A DNA stretch of 5,401 nt from Acidobacteriaceae bacterium (lineage in GTDB: Bacteria; Acidobacteriota; Terriglobia; Terriglobales; Acidobacteriaceae), in contig PLST01000481.1 in the NCBI GenBank assembly GCA_003164255.1, positions 1 through 5,401 on the forward strand, read 5' to 3'. Below, one piece after another: positions 1 through 5,401 of this stretch (within the stretch, counting starts at the first letter, position 1; each line of letters starts with the position of its first letter). The translations under genes were made by a program, and so were the position numbers. The notes beneath the pieces are model-generated. The model saw nothing but the letters and a program-made list of their open reading frames with translations. It did no database searches and was not told where the DNA came from.

Positions 1-2471
1 ATGCCCATCAAAGCCAGAAATAGTCCGACGAACCCAACCGGAGTCGCAATTGCCGCCGCAAAACTGGGAAGGATAAAAGTGACTGACAGGCGAAGAAGCT
101 CTTCCAGGGTGAACGAAGAGGTGATCAGGCCAGGATCGATGGACGCGACCACCGGGTTGATCGCAGCGATGAGTTGTTTCGGATCGGATTCAGTCCGTAT
201 CAGTATTGGGTAATCCGCGAGTCGGGCTTCCGGCATGCGCAGGTAGATAAGTTCAGAGTCGCTGCCGTCCAGCGACGCGCCATGTGTATCCCGGGCCACG
301 CCAATCACCTCATAAACGGGCCCGTCGGGCATCAGGTCGCCTTTGCTGTGGTACTGCCGGTTTGTGTCTAATCTCAAGCTGCGGCCGATTGGGTTTTGCC
401 CGGGCCAGAGCTGCTGAGCAGAAGATTCGCTGAGAACAATTTCGTTGGCAGACCGATCGGATTGTATTTGAAAGCTGTGGCCAGACAAGATCGGAATGCC
501 AACCGCATCGAAATAGTTTTCCTCAACATAGGTGAATCCCAACGTCGCCCGCGTATTGTGCACCGAGGGTAACTGCCCATTCAGCGATACATCTGCTCGT
601 CTGGCGAGCGAGACCGGCGCCAAGGCGCTGGTAACAGCGACAACTCCGGGCAAGGCGGCGACTCGGGAGCGAAGTTGGTGGATCAGGGCGTTCTTGTACT
701 TAGCCGTGTACTGTTTCGCTTCAGGAAAACTCAGCGTGAGACTGACCAGGTGGTTCGTCTCGTATCCGGTATCTACCTTGAGCGCGCGAAGCGAACTGTG
801 AATCAACATGCCGCCGGCGATCATCAGCGCCAGGGCGACGGCAACCTGGCCGGCGATGAACACATCGCGCAGGCGCCGGCTGCGACCTGAAGGAGTTCCC
901 TGGTTGCCCTTGAGCTTTGCGGCAAACGCCGATCGTGAGCTCTCCAGCGCCGGTGCGAGCCCGAACAGCAAACTGGCAATCATGGAAACTGCGAAAACAA
1001 AAACAAAAGTTCCCATGTCGGGAGTCACGCGAAAAATCACAGTGCCATACTCGGCGGGAAAGGCATTCGCTGCCATGGCTGCAGCGCCCTTTGTCAGCAA
1101 CCAGCTGGACATCAGTCCCACCGCGCCGGCCAACAGGCCCAGCAGAGCGCTCTCCGTCAGCAATTGCCTCACAATCCGCATCCGGCTCGCTCCCAGCGAG
1201 AGCCGCATGCACAGTTCACTTTGGCGCGACGTGGCGCGCGCCAATTGCAGGCTGGCAACATTGGCGCACGCAATCACCAGCACCATTCCCACCGCCAGCA
1301 GGATCAAAAGTACGGCGTACCGAACCTCGCTGAACTGCTTTCCTGAGAGTGGCACAGGAAACGGAGATCCCGGCCAAACCAGCGCCGTCGCGGGCGTGCC
1401 CCAATCCGTGTGCGGATCATGCAGCGCACTAAGGCGGTTGGCTAGCAGATTCACCTCTGCCTGAGCCTGGTCGATCCGGACGCCGGGAGCGAGGCGCCCA
1501 AACACGCGGCAGTAAGGAGCTTCGCGATCTCGCTCTGAATGATCGTCGGCATGGAGCAGCGGTTTAAGCGTGAGTGGCGCCCAGAAATCGGGAACCAGCA
1601 GCGTCGTGCCGGTAAAGTCCCGCGGCGTAATTCCGATGATCGTGAAGGCAACACCGTTCAGGCCGATGGTTCTTCCCAACACCGCTGGATCGCCGCCAAA
1701 TCGCCTTTGCCAGTAGTTCTCACTGATTAAAACCGGCGGTGTCGCCGCCAGTTCCGCTGGAGTCATGGCGTCAAAGCCACGTCCGCGAATCGGAGCCACT
1801 CCCAGCACCGAAAAATAGTTTTCTGACACAACCATGGTCTCGGCAAACTCTTTGTTACTGGCGCCGGCCGGAAGCAGCCCCCATCCTCCTGTCGTCGCGC
1901 CGGCCGCCGCATCGCGATGGTTCACGGTATCGCCGGCACCGGAGACGGGCAGCAGATCGATGTTCATCGCATGGGCAATCACTCCGCTGAAGGAGTGAAG
2001 CTGATCCCGATAAGCCTCGTAGTCGGGATAGCTGAAAAAGGCTTCTATTGCGCCCGAGCGAGGGATGAGCGCTATGTTGACCATTCGCTTCGGATCGCGA
2101 GCATCGAGAGGTCGATCAAAGAATGCCTTGTAGGCGGTGAAGGCGGCCGTGTTGGCCCCAATTCCCAATGCCAGCGCCAGCACGGCCACAACGGTGAACC
2201 CGATATTGCGCCACACCATGCGCGCTCCGTAGCGCAAATCCTGCAACACCGTCTGCGGAAGGGTCATCAGGTCGATCTCGCTCACCCGCTCCCGCCAAAC
2301 GCTCGGATTGCCGATACGCAGACGCGCTTCGCGGCGTGCCTCGGCCGGTGACATTCCCTCTTCCACATTCCTTTGCTCGCGCATCGACAGGTGAAAATCG
2401 AGCTCTTCATTCACGTCTTTGGCAAGCTTCTCTCTGCCAAAGAGAGCGCGCATCCTCGAAAACCACGCCAT
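1..2471 (-). CDS. ADOP-family MacB/FtsX-like permease, C-terminus outside the window
   Basis: This is an inner-membrane permease of the MacB/FtsX superfamily, of the type called acidobacterial duplicated orphan permease; no ATPase gene is visible. The frame is open from an ATG at 2471 to base 1, giving 823 codons. Residues about 1-70 form the cytoplasmic prefix seen in ADOP proteins (ELDFHL near 23-28, then MSPAEARREA). TM1 is at about 92-114 and ends in LALGIGANTAAF. A MacB-like periplasmic domain follows to about 380. TM2-TM4 lie at about 387-408, 437-458 and 484-507, with the FtsX-type motif MRLSLGASRMRIVRQLL between TM2 and TM3. TM5 (about 534-557) and a second periplasmic domain show the internal duplication. 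The sequence stops inside TM6, so roughly the last 100 residues (TM6-TM8) are missing. The start is supported by AGGAGG at 2478-2483, 6 nt upstream. padR ends 16 bp upstream, so the two are probably co-transcribed. The substrate is unknown; export or mechanotransmission are the family roles. Confidence 0.93.
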   Translation of the reverse strand, partial: MAWFSRMRALFGREKLAKDVNEELDFHLSMREQRNVEEGMSPAEARREARLRIGNPSVWRERVSEIDLMTLPQTVLQDLRYGARMVWRNIGFTVVAVLALALGIGANTAAFTAYKAFFDRPLDARDPKRMVNIALIPRSGAIEAFFSYPDYEAYRDQLHSFSGVIAHAMNIDLLPVSGAGDTVNHRDAAAGATTGGWGLLPAGASNKEFAETMVVSENYFSVLGVAPIRGRGFDAMTPAELAATPPVLISENYWQRRFGGDPAVLGRTIGLNGVAFTIIGITPRDFTGTTLLVPDFWAPLTLKPLLHADDHSERDREAPYCRVFGRLAPGVRIDQAQAEVNLLANRLSALHDPHTDWGTPATALVWPGSPFPVPLSGKQFSEVRYAVLLILLAVGMVLVIACANVASLQLARATSRQSELCMRLSLGASRMRIVRQLLTESALLGLLAGAVGLMSSWLLTKGAAAMAANAFPAEYGTVIFRVTPDMGTFVFVFAVSMIASLLFGLAPALESSRSAFAAKLKGNQGTPSGRSRRLRDVFIAGQVAVALALMIAGGMLIHSSLRALKVDTGYETNHLVSLTLSFPEAKQYTAKYKNALIHQLRSRVAALPGVVAVTSALAPVSLARRADVSLNGQLPSVHNTRATLGFTYVEENYFDAVGIPILSGHSFQIQSDRSANEIVLSESSAQQLWPGQNPIGRSLRLDTNRQYHSKGDLMPDGPVYEVIGVARDTHGASLDGSDSELIYLRMPEARLADYPILIRTESDPKQLIAAINPVVASIDPGLITSSFTLEELLRLSVTFILPSFAAAIATPVGFVGLFLALMG

Positions 2472-2487
2472 GGGCTGCCTCCTGGGC

Positions 2488-2826
2488 CTACGCTTGTTCA
2501 AAATCCAGCACCAGGGCGACCGCGCCGGTGATCTTCCGCCAGTTTTCTCGCTCGGCGGCTAATTGTCTCCGGCCCAACGCGGTGAGCCGGTAGAAGCGGG
2601 CACGGCGATTGTTTTCGCTCAGACCCCACTCGGCGGCGACCCATCCCTCCTGCTCCATGCGGTGGAGTGCAGGGTAAAGCGAGCCTTCTTCAACGCGCAG
2701 AACTTCGTTTGAAATATGTTGAATGTGCAGGGTGATGCCCCAACCGTGCATAGGCCCCCGATCGAGACTTTTCAGAACGAGAAGTGCAAGAGATCCCTGC
2801 AGGGTGTCGTTCTTTGCCTTTGCCAT
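2488..2826 (-). CDS. PadR-family transcriptional repressor (ADOP-associated type)
   Basis: This 112-residue protein is a winged-helix repressor of the PadR family. Residues 8-67 hold the DNA-binding fold: LQGSLALLVLKSL, then GPMHGWGI (24-31), then the strongly conserved V-E-E-G-S-L-Y-P-A-L-H-R-M-E helix (45-58) and GW near 61-62. The wing carries SENNRRARFYRLT (70-82), typical of the short acidobacterial PadR proteins found beside ADOP permeases. A short C-terminal helix (about 85-112) would make the dimer contact. The ATG at 2826 has GGGAGAG at 2832-2838, 5 nt upstream. The gene is followed after 16 bp by the permease, so it probably controls that operon and itself; the palindrome just upstream of its RBS fits that role. 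The effector ligand cannot be read from the sequence. Confidence 0.93.
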   Translation of the reverse strand: MAKAKNDTLQGSLALLVLKSLDRGPMHGWGITLHIQHISNEVLRVEEGSLYPALHRMEQEGWVAAEWGLSENNRRARFYRLTALGRRQLAAERENWRKITGAVALVLDFEQA

Positions 2827-2838
2827 AAATGCTCTCCC

Positions 2839-2850
2839 ATAGATATCTAT
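2839..2850. promoter_or_regulatory. 12-bp palindrome, probable PadR operator
   Basis: ATAGATATCTAT is a perfect palindrome. It lies directly between the predicted -10 element and the padR ribosome binding site, so it should cover or touch the transcription start. A dimeric winged-helix repressor bound here would block its own operon. That PadR proteins often autoregulate is family knowledge; that this site is the operator is inference from its position and symmetry. Confidence 0.55.
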
Positions 2851-2853
2851 AGA

Positions 2854-2882
2854 AGAATGCCACTTCTCGAGCGCACTGTCAA
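2854..2882 (-). promoter_or_regulatory. Predicted sigma-70-type promoter of the padR-ADOP operon
   Basis: On the minus strand, a consensus -35 hexamer TTGACA (2882 to 2877) is followed after exactly 17 bp by CATTCT (2859 to 2854). CATTCT keeps the A2, T3 and T6 positions of the -10 consensus. Transcription would start around 2847, inside the 12-bp palindrome, giving a leader of about 20 nt before the padR ATG. The strong -35 and correct spacing support it; the -10 is weak. Confidence 0.5.
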
Positions 2883-2935
2883 TCGGGCCCGAACCACGGC
2901 CTGCATCGAAGGGGTCTTCAGCTCTCGCATGAATC

Positions 2936-2956
2936 GGCGCGCAGCAGCTGCGCGTC
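2936..2956. repeat. GC-rich inverted repeat between the LuxR-type gene and padR
   Basis: The arms CGCGCAG (2938-2944) and CTGCGCG (2948-2954) pair perfectly around a CAG loop. A G-T and a G-C pair extend the stem to 2936/2956. It lies about 80 nt downstream of the regulator stop and upstream of the padR promoter, so it may limit read-through or protect an mRNA 3' end. No U-tract follows on either strand, so it is not a standard intrinsic terminator. Confidence 0.4.
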
Positions 2957-3033
2957 CCAGGATGACGAACATTTTCTCGGGAAGGCCGGATGGGAAGGAT
3001 GGAAGGATGCAGGCGAAGTTCGAGAGAGCTGCT

Positions 3034-3798
3034 CTAGGTCGTGGCGACTTTCTTCGCAATGACCTCTTCATCCACGTCAGCCTGGATGATCTTGTTGTGC
3101 AGGCAATACAGGGCCAGTTCAAGCCGGTCGCTGACGCCCAGCTTGTCATAGATCTTGCGCAGATAGTTCTTGATCACCTGCTCAGTCGTTCCCAGTTGGA
3201 AAGCAATCTCCTTGTTGCGCTTTCCCTGGGTGATGCAGGTAATGATGGCCATCTCTTTGGGTGACAGGCGCGGTTGATTCCGCGGGCTCACCAGGGCCGC
3301 TGCCTGCGACCGGTAGGCCTCAATCACCCAATTCACTGATTGATTGTCGATCCAGGTCTCGCCGGCCGCGATTCTGCGCACGCAGCGCACCAGCAGATCG
3401 GGCGAAATCGAACGCGAGATTATCCCGCGCACGCCGCGCCGGTAGAGTTCCACTGTGTGGTTCTCGTCGGTGGCCACGGCCTGCACAATCAGTTTCACGT
3501 CGGGCGCAGCCCGCAGCAGCTCCGGTATCACGTTAGCGGTTCCCGCAAGCAGGCTTCCTTCAAGAAGAACGATATCGGTGGGATACCGTTCAATGGCGGA
3601 GCGCAGATTCTCAAGGGAATCGGCCTGGGCAACGACGCGGAGGTCATCTTCCAGGGCAAAGACCTTCCGGATTCCGACGCGATAAATCGCCTGGGAATCC
3701 GCAAGAATAATGCGGATCGCCCCTGGCTTAACCGGCGTATCTACAATTTCGCCCTCGGGAGGATCGTCCACGAAGTCCATAGTTGGCTGCCGCAACAT
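3034..3798 (-). CDS. LuxR-type DNA-binding regulator with a degenerate receiver domain
   Basis: This 254-residue cytoplasmic protein has the NarL/FixJ layout: a receiver-like domain at about 27-150 and a LuxR-type helix-turn-helix at about 176-236. The HTH is well conserved (LSPKE at 178-182, NKEIA at 195-199, IKNYLRKIYDKLGVSDR at 209-225), so DNA binding is expected. The receiver fold is recognisable but its phosphorylation site is not. The usual acidic pair is D34-S35, the phospho-accepting Asp is Glu (E80, in IVLLEGSLL), the switch Ser/Thr is A107, and the conserved Lys is R129. It is therefore probably not controlled by ordinary phosphotransfer. The ATG at 3798 directly abuts the TGA of the PilZ gene, with only a weak SD-like sequence, which implies translational coupling. 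A later in-frame ATG at 3780 also lacks a clear SD. The tail after the HTH (about 240-254) is charged and unassigned. The target genes are unknown. Confidence 0.9.
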   Translation of the reverse strand: MLRQPTMDFVDDPPEGEIVDTPVKPGAIRIILADSQAIYRVGIRKVFALEDDLRVVAQADSLENLRSAIERYPTDIVLLEGSLLAGTANVIPELLRAAPDVKLIVQAVATDENHTVELYRRGVRGIISRSISPDLLVRCVRRIAAGETWIDNQSVNWVIEAYRSQAAALVSPRNQPRLSPKEMAIITCITQGKRNKEIAFQLGTTEQVIKNYLRKIYDKLGVSDRLELALYCLHNKIIQADVDEEVIAKKVATT

Positions 3799-4173
3799 TC
3801 ACTGGTAATCTCGTTGCTCCGCGAAACGGTACTCATCAATCGTGGACGCAGCGAGGTACTGATGTTGGCTTAGAGAGCAGCGTACCACACGTCCCGTGCA
3901 ATGAACCAGCACATCCTTCGGGGTTCCAAGCACCGGACCCGGCATCCGCAGCGAAAATCGGATATCCAGACCCACATCCAGCTCGCGATCCAGCGAAAAC
4001 AACACGCCGCTCGCCGAAATATTGCGGGTCTGGCCTGCAAACTCGGTTTTTCCTGTCGACAGCGTCGCCGGGAGTGCCAGGGGGAAGCGGACAGCGCACC
4101 TGACTTCCTGGCGACCTTCGCCCCCCGCGGTTACCGCGGTGTGTACTGTTGAAGCAGATCTTGATGCTTTCAT
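3799..4173 (-). CDS. PilZ-domain protein, predicted c-di-GMP receptor
   Basis: This 124-residue protein is essentially one PilZ domain with a short, Ser/Thr/Ala-rich N-terminal tail (1-20). Both c-di-GMP-binding signatures are present: R25-x3-R29, followed by FPL, and N51-x-S53-x2-G56 (NISASG). A beta-barrel-like run follows to about 115 (VLFSL, IRFSLRMPG, GRVVRC). No signal peptide or membrane segment is seen, so it should be cytosolic. The ATG at 4173 is the only reasonable start, because an in-frame TAA lies at 4177-4179 and the next Met is inside the domain; the SD is poor. The TGA at 3799-3801 touches the ATG of the LuxR-type regulator with no gap, so the two are likely made together and may act together. 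PilZ proteins pass c-di-GMP levels to a partner; that the regulator is this partner is inference. Confidence 0.9.
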   Translation of the reverse strand: MKASRSASTVHTAVTAGGEGRQEVRCAVRFPLALPATLSTGKTEFAGQTRNISASGVLFSLDRELDVGLDIRFSLRMPGPVLGTPKDVLVHCTGRVVRCSLSQHQYLAASTIDEYRFAEQRDYQ

Positions 4174-4184
4174 TCGTTACACCC

Positions 4185-4199
4185 GGACCCAATTGGTCC
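4185..4199. repeat. Small inverted repeat just upstream of the pilZ start
   Basis: GGACC (4185-4189) and GGTCC (4195-4199) form perfect 5-bp arms around a 5-bp CAATT spacer, 12-26 bp upstream of the pilZ ATG. It could be a regulator site in the leader, or a hairpin near the ribosome binding region. It is short and could occur by chance. Confidence 0.25.
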
Positions 4200-4382
4200 C
4201 AGTTCGAACTCTAGCGAACTTTCCCAGCGCAACCAACGGCACAATAGTTTCTAGAAAGGTAACTTACCCCTCCTGGAGCCTCGAAAACCTGCCCCCAAAC
4301 GCTCAGCGAAGAGGTTCGGGCCATCTTCTCCGCATAAAGGATAACGTCTAATATCGTATTTTAATTCAATAGTTTACGAGAG

Positions 4383-4413
4383 ATTATCAAAAACGATCCG
4401 CACGCTTTCTCAA
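4383..4413 (-). promoter_or_regulatory. Candidate promoter for the pilZ-luxR-type unit
   Basis: In the AT-rich part of the divergent region, the minus strand reads TTGAGA (4413 to 4408) and GATAAT (4388 to 4383). Both hexamers are close to the sigma-70 consensus, but the 19-bp spacing is longer than ideal. The implied leader to the pilZ ATG is about 200 nt. Other weak pairings exist in the same stretch, so the exact site is uncertain. Confidence 0.25.
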
Positions 4414-4539
4414 CGAAAATCGACCCTCCGAGTTCTGGCCTCATGAGTATCAGGAAGTGTATTCACTCATTAGATTCTCCATCGTCGTTTTCCCCCCGTT
4501 TGCCGTTGAAGAGCCCACGTTCTTCTGGTTTCCACCCAC

Positions 4540-4830
4540 TTTGCCGCCATCACCTTCCCGCATCCTCCCCCTCCTCGAGGCAGGTGCCAAAAGTAATTCC
4601 GCCCGTCCAGCCAACCATCCCCGAGAGCCCAACCTGGCCTCGCTCTCATCCCGCTCTCACCTATTCTGATGACCTGACCAGGGAAGACAGCTCCCGCCTC
4701 CCCCCCCAGCCCACCCCAAGCCACCTCAGTCCGAGCCCGCTCTCGCCTCCACCAGCCAGCCCCCCCCAAGGGCCCACAAGGATCACCCACCCCATTCCCG
4801 TTCGACCCAAACCGCTCTTGAGCCCTTCAG
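4540..4830. other. C-rich, G-poor segment with two runs of eight C
   Basis: The plus strand is dominated by C and T/A with few G, and includes runs of eight C at 4700-4707 and 4760-4767. The base skew differs sharply from the neighbouring genes. The frames through it would encode Pro/Ser-rich protein on the plus strand or Gly/Trp/Arg-rich protein on the minus strand, which looks like a by-product of the composition. A plus-strand RNA from here would resemble a Rho-loading (rut-like) or C-rich regulatory RNA. No promoter was established, so this remains a compositional feature. Confidence 0.6.
4693..4717 (-). other. Predicted G-quadruplex motif
   Basis: On the minus strand the segment has four or more runs of at least three G (GGGG, GGG, eight G, GGG) separated by loops of 1-4 nt. 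This meets the classic G3+ / loop 1-7 rule; the plus strand could form the matching i-motif. A second, weaker set of G runs lies at 4760-4799, with one longer loop. Folding has not been tested. Confidence 0.5.
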
Positions 4831-5032
4831 CCGGCGCTTGCTTCACGTTCCAGCGCACGTGCGAGGCCGCCTGTCCAGCCGGAAAAATCGCTCAACGTCG
4901 CAAAGGACATTTCCCCATTGCAAAAAGCCGATCCGGATGGGAGAATCACACATAAGTTGTAGGCGGGGCGTTCATGCCGGAACCTTTTGCAGATATTTTT
5001 CTTGACTGCCGGGCCGAAACGCACCTCTGTAA

Positions 5033-5092
5033 CAGGCAAACAGAAGGCGAATGCCTGCTCCTAGGGGCAAATAGAAAGCGAAAAACCTCCCC
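5033..5092 (+). repeat. Two tandem hairpin-forming direct repeats with a shared loop
   Basis: Copy 1 (GGCAAACAGAAGGCGAA, 5035-5051) and copy 2 (GGCAAATAGAAAGCGAA, 5066-5082) match at 15 of 17 positions with a 31-nt offset. Each sits in its own potential hairpin: CAGGCA/TGCCTG (5033-5038 with 5052-5057) and GGGG/CCCC (5064-5067 with 5089-5092). The loops are conserved and purine-rich while the stem bases differ, which is what a repeated RNA or protein-binding element would show. It ends 136 nt upstream of the plus-strand secreted-protein ATG and could be in that gene's leader. It does not match a riboswitch class that I can name. Confidence 0.45.
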
Positions 5093-5228
5093 GAATCGCC
5101 TCAATATCAACAAGAAAACTGATTCTTAAAAAAAATTTTGCGCAATGTTACTTTTGGGGTAGCGAATATCCCACTTTCGGGTTACTCTTTGTATGCGTAG
5201 TTCTTTCTCCACCGAGGAGCGCAAGACC

Positions 5229-5401
5229 ATGACCGATAAATCTATGTACATTCGCGGTGCGGTTCTAATCGCTGCCATTGCTGTAACGACAGTTGCGATG
5301 GCCAGCCCGCTCACCATTCCGCCCCTGCCTAAGACAAACGGCAGCGGCAATGTGATGTTGGCCGCAAGCCCGCTCACTATTCCGCCCCTGCCCAAGACAA
5401 A
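5229..5401 (+). CDS. Small secreted repeat protein, N-terminal part only
   Basis: I do not recognise a named family. The ATG at 5229 has GAGGAG at 5214-5219, 9 nt upstream; a second ATG at 5244 has no SD. The first 25 residues form a Sec signal peptide: K4 and R9 in the n-region, a hydrophobic core (AVLIAAIAVTTV) and a likely cleavage after A-M-A at residues 23-25. The mature part begins with SPLTIPPLPKTNGSGNVMLAA (residues 26-46), and the repeat restarts at residue 47, with 57 complete codons visible before the window ends. The repeat is Pro-rich and has no Cys or catalytic motif. It may be a surface, matrix or periplasmic low-complexity protein, or a precursor cut into repeated peptides. 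The last two options are inference. Confidence 0.8.
   Translation, partial: MTDKSMYIRGAVLIAAIAVTTVAMASPLTIPPLPKTNGSGNVMLAASPLTIPPLPKT
5304..5401 (+). repeat. 63-bp coding tandem repeat in the secreted protein
   Basis: One full 63-bp unit (5304-5366) is followed by the first 35 bp of a second unit (5367-5401), cut by the window edge. The overlapping 35 bp are identical at 33 positions. Both differences (ACC/ACT and CCT/CCC) are silent, so the peptide repeat SPLTIPPLPKT is unchanged. More units may follow outside the window. Confidence 0.8.

Larger units (their letters stand above)
4174..5228. other. Long divergent intergenic region without a convincing gene
   Basis: About 1.05 kb separates the minus-strand pilZ start from the plus-strand secreted-protein start. 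From left to right it holds a small inverted repeat, an AT-rich stretch (about 4345-4400), a strongly C-rich and G-poor segment (about 4540-4830), tandem hairpins (5033-5092) and an A/T-rich run with the palindrome TTGCGCAA (5127-5145). The open frames here have low-complexity composition, no SD, or start at TTG, and none resembles a known protein family. No tRNA, rRNA or mobile-element ends were recognised. The promoter of the rightmost gene should lie in about 5100-5200, but no good -35/-10 pair stands out. Confidence 0.7.

Noticed and set aside
1..2351. Several plus-strand open frames of 60-218 codons opposite the permease
   Set aside because: They are antisense to a continuous minus-strand frame with clear ADOP domain order, have Arg/Ser/Pro-rich shadow composition and lack convincing ribosome binding sites.
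2847..3149. 100-codon minus-strand frame overlapping the regulator end and the padR promoter
   Set aside because: Its first part is a shadow of the LuxR-type gene in another frame and its end crosses the predicted padR -35 and -10. There is no motif.
3836..4192. Alternative minus-strand frame of 118 codons starting upstream of the pilZ ATG
   Set aside because: It is a shifted frame over the PilZ domain; only the 4173-3799 frame gives the RxxxR and NxSxxG motifs.
4470..4790. 106-codon minus-strand frame rich in Gly, Trp and Arg
   Set aside because: It is the other face of the same skewed segment, with no family resemblance and no supporting context.
4443..4955. 170-codon plus-strand frame rich in Pro and Ser
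   Set aside because: It runs through the C-rich segment, has no SD before its ATG, shows no domain and depends on C homopolymer runs. Its composition follows from the base skew.
4827..5039. 70-codon minus-strand frame starting at TTG
   Set aside because: It has a more normal composition than its neighbours, but a rare start, no SD and no recognisable motif, and it runs across the first tandem hairpin. Not enough to call.
5030..5095. Possible c-di-GMP-I riboswitch, suggested by GGCAAAC and by the nearby PilZ gene
   Set aside because: The rest of the aptamer (the second conserved stem and its receptor, and the GACGCAAAGC-like core) is not present. Only a short stretch is similar.
5121..5140. 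Intrinsic terminator suggested by the A/T run near 5127-5139
   Set aside because: The only hairpin before it is a 5-bp GAATC/GATTC stem with a loop of over 20 nt, too weak to support a terminator.
5126..5395. 89-codon minus-strand frame opposite the secreted repeat protein
   Set aside because: Its internal repeat is simply the antisense of the plus-strand 63-bp repeat. The plus strand has the SD and signal peptide.

Overview
The window looks like a chromosomal segment from an acidobacterium (Acidobacteriota, probably class Terriglobia). The main reason is a PadR-type repressor placed 16 bp upstream of a long MacB-like permease with no ATPase gene. This is the arrangement of the lineage-expanded 'acidobacterial duplicated orphan permease' (ADOP) family. 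The moderately high GC content and the style of the PilZ and LuxR-type proteins agree. The assignment rests on recognising these families, not on a search.

Layout. Four genes lie on the minus strand and are read from right to left: a PilZ-domain protein (4173 to 3799), a NarL/FixJ-like LuxR-type regulator (3798 to 3034), a PadR repressor (2826 to 2488) and an ADOP permease (2471 to beyond base 1, C-terminus missing). The PilZ stop codon and the regulator start codon abut with no base between them, so these two are probably one translationally coupled unit. A 207-bp gap follows. It holds a hairpin, then a good -35 with a weak -10, and then a perfect 12-bp palindrome abutting the padR ribosome binding site. 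That looks like an autorepressed promoter for a padR-ADOP operon.

To the right is a gene-poor divergent region of about 1.05 kb (4174-5228). It contains an AT-rich stretch likely to hold the pilZ promoter, a very C-rich, G-poor segment with G-quadruplex-forming potential on the minus strand, and two consecutive hairpin-forming direct repeats with a near-identical purine-rich loop. At the right edge a plus-strand gene begins (5229 to beyond 5401). It encodes a small secreted protein with a signal peptide followed by 21-residue repeats.

How the genes may work together. The PilZ protein keeps both c-di-GMP-binding motifs. Its partner regulator has a normal DNA-binding domain, but its receiver domain has lost the phospho-accepting Asp (Glu instead) and other switch residues. 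One reading is that c-di-GMP, through PilZ, rather than a histidine kinase, controls this regulator; this is inference. The secreted repeat protein and the tandem hairpins upstream of it are the least explained parts of the window.
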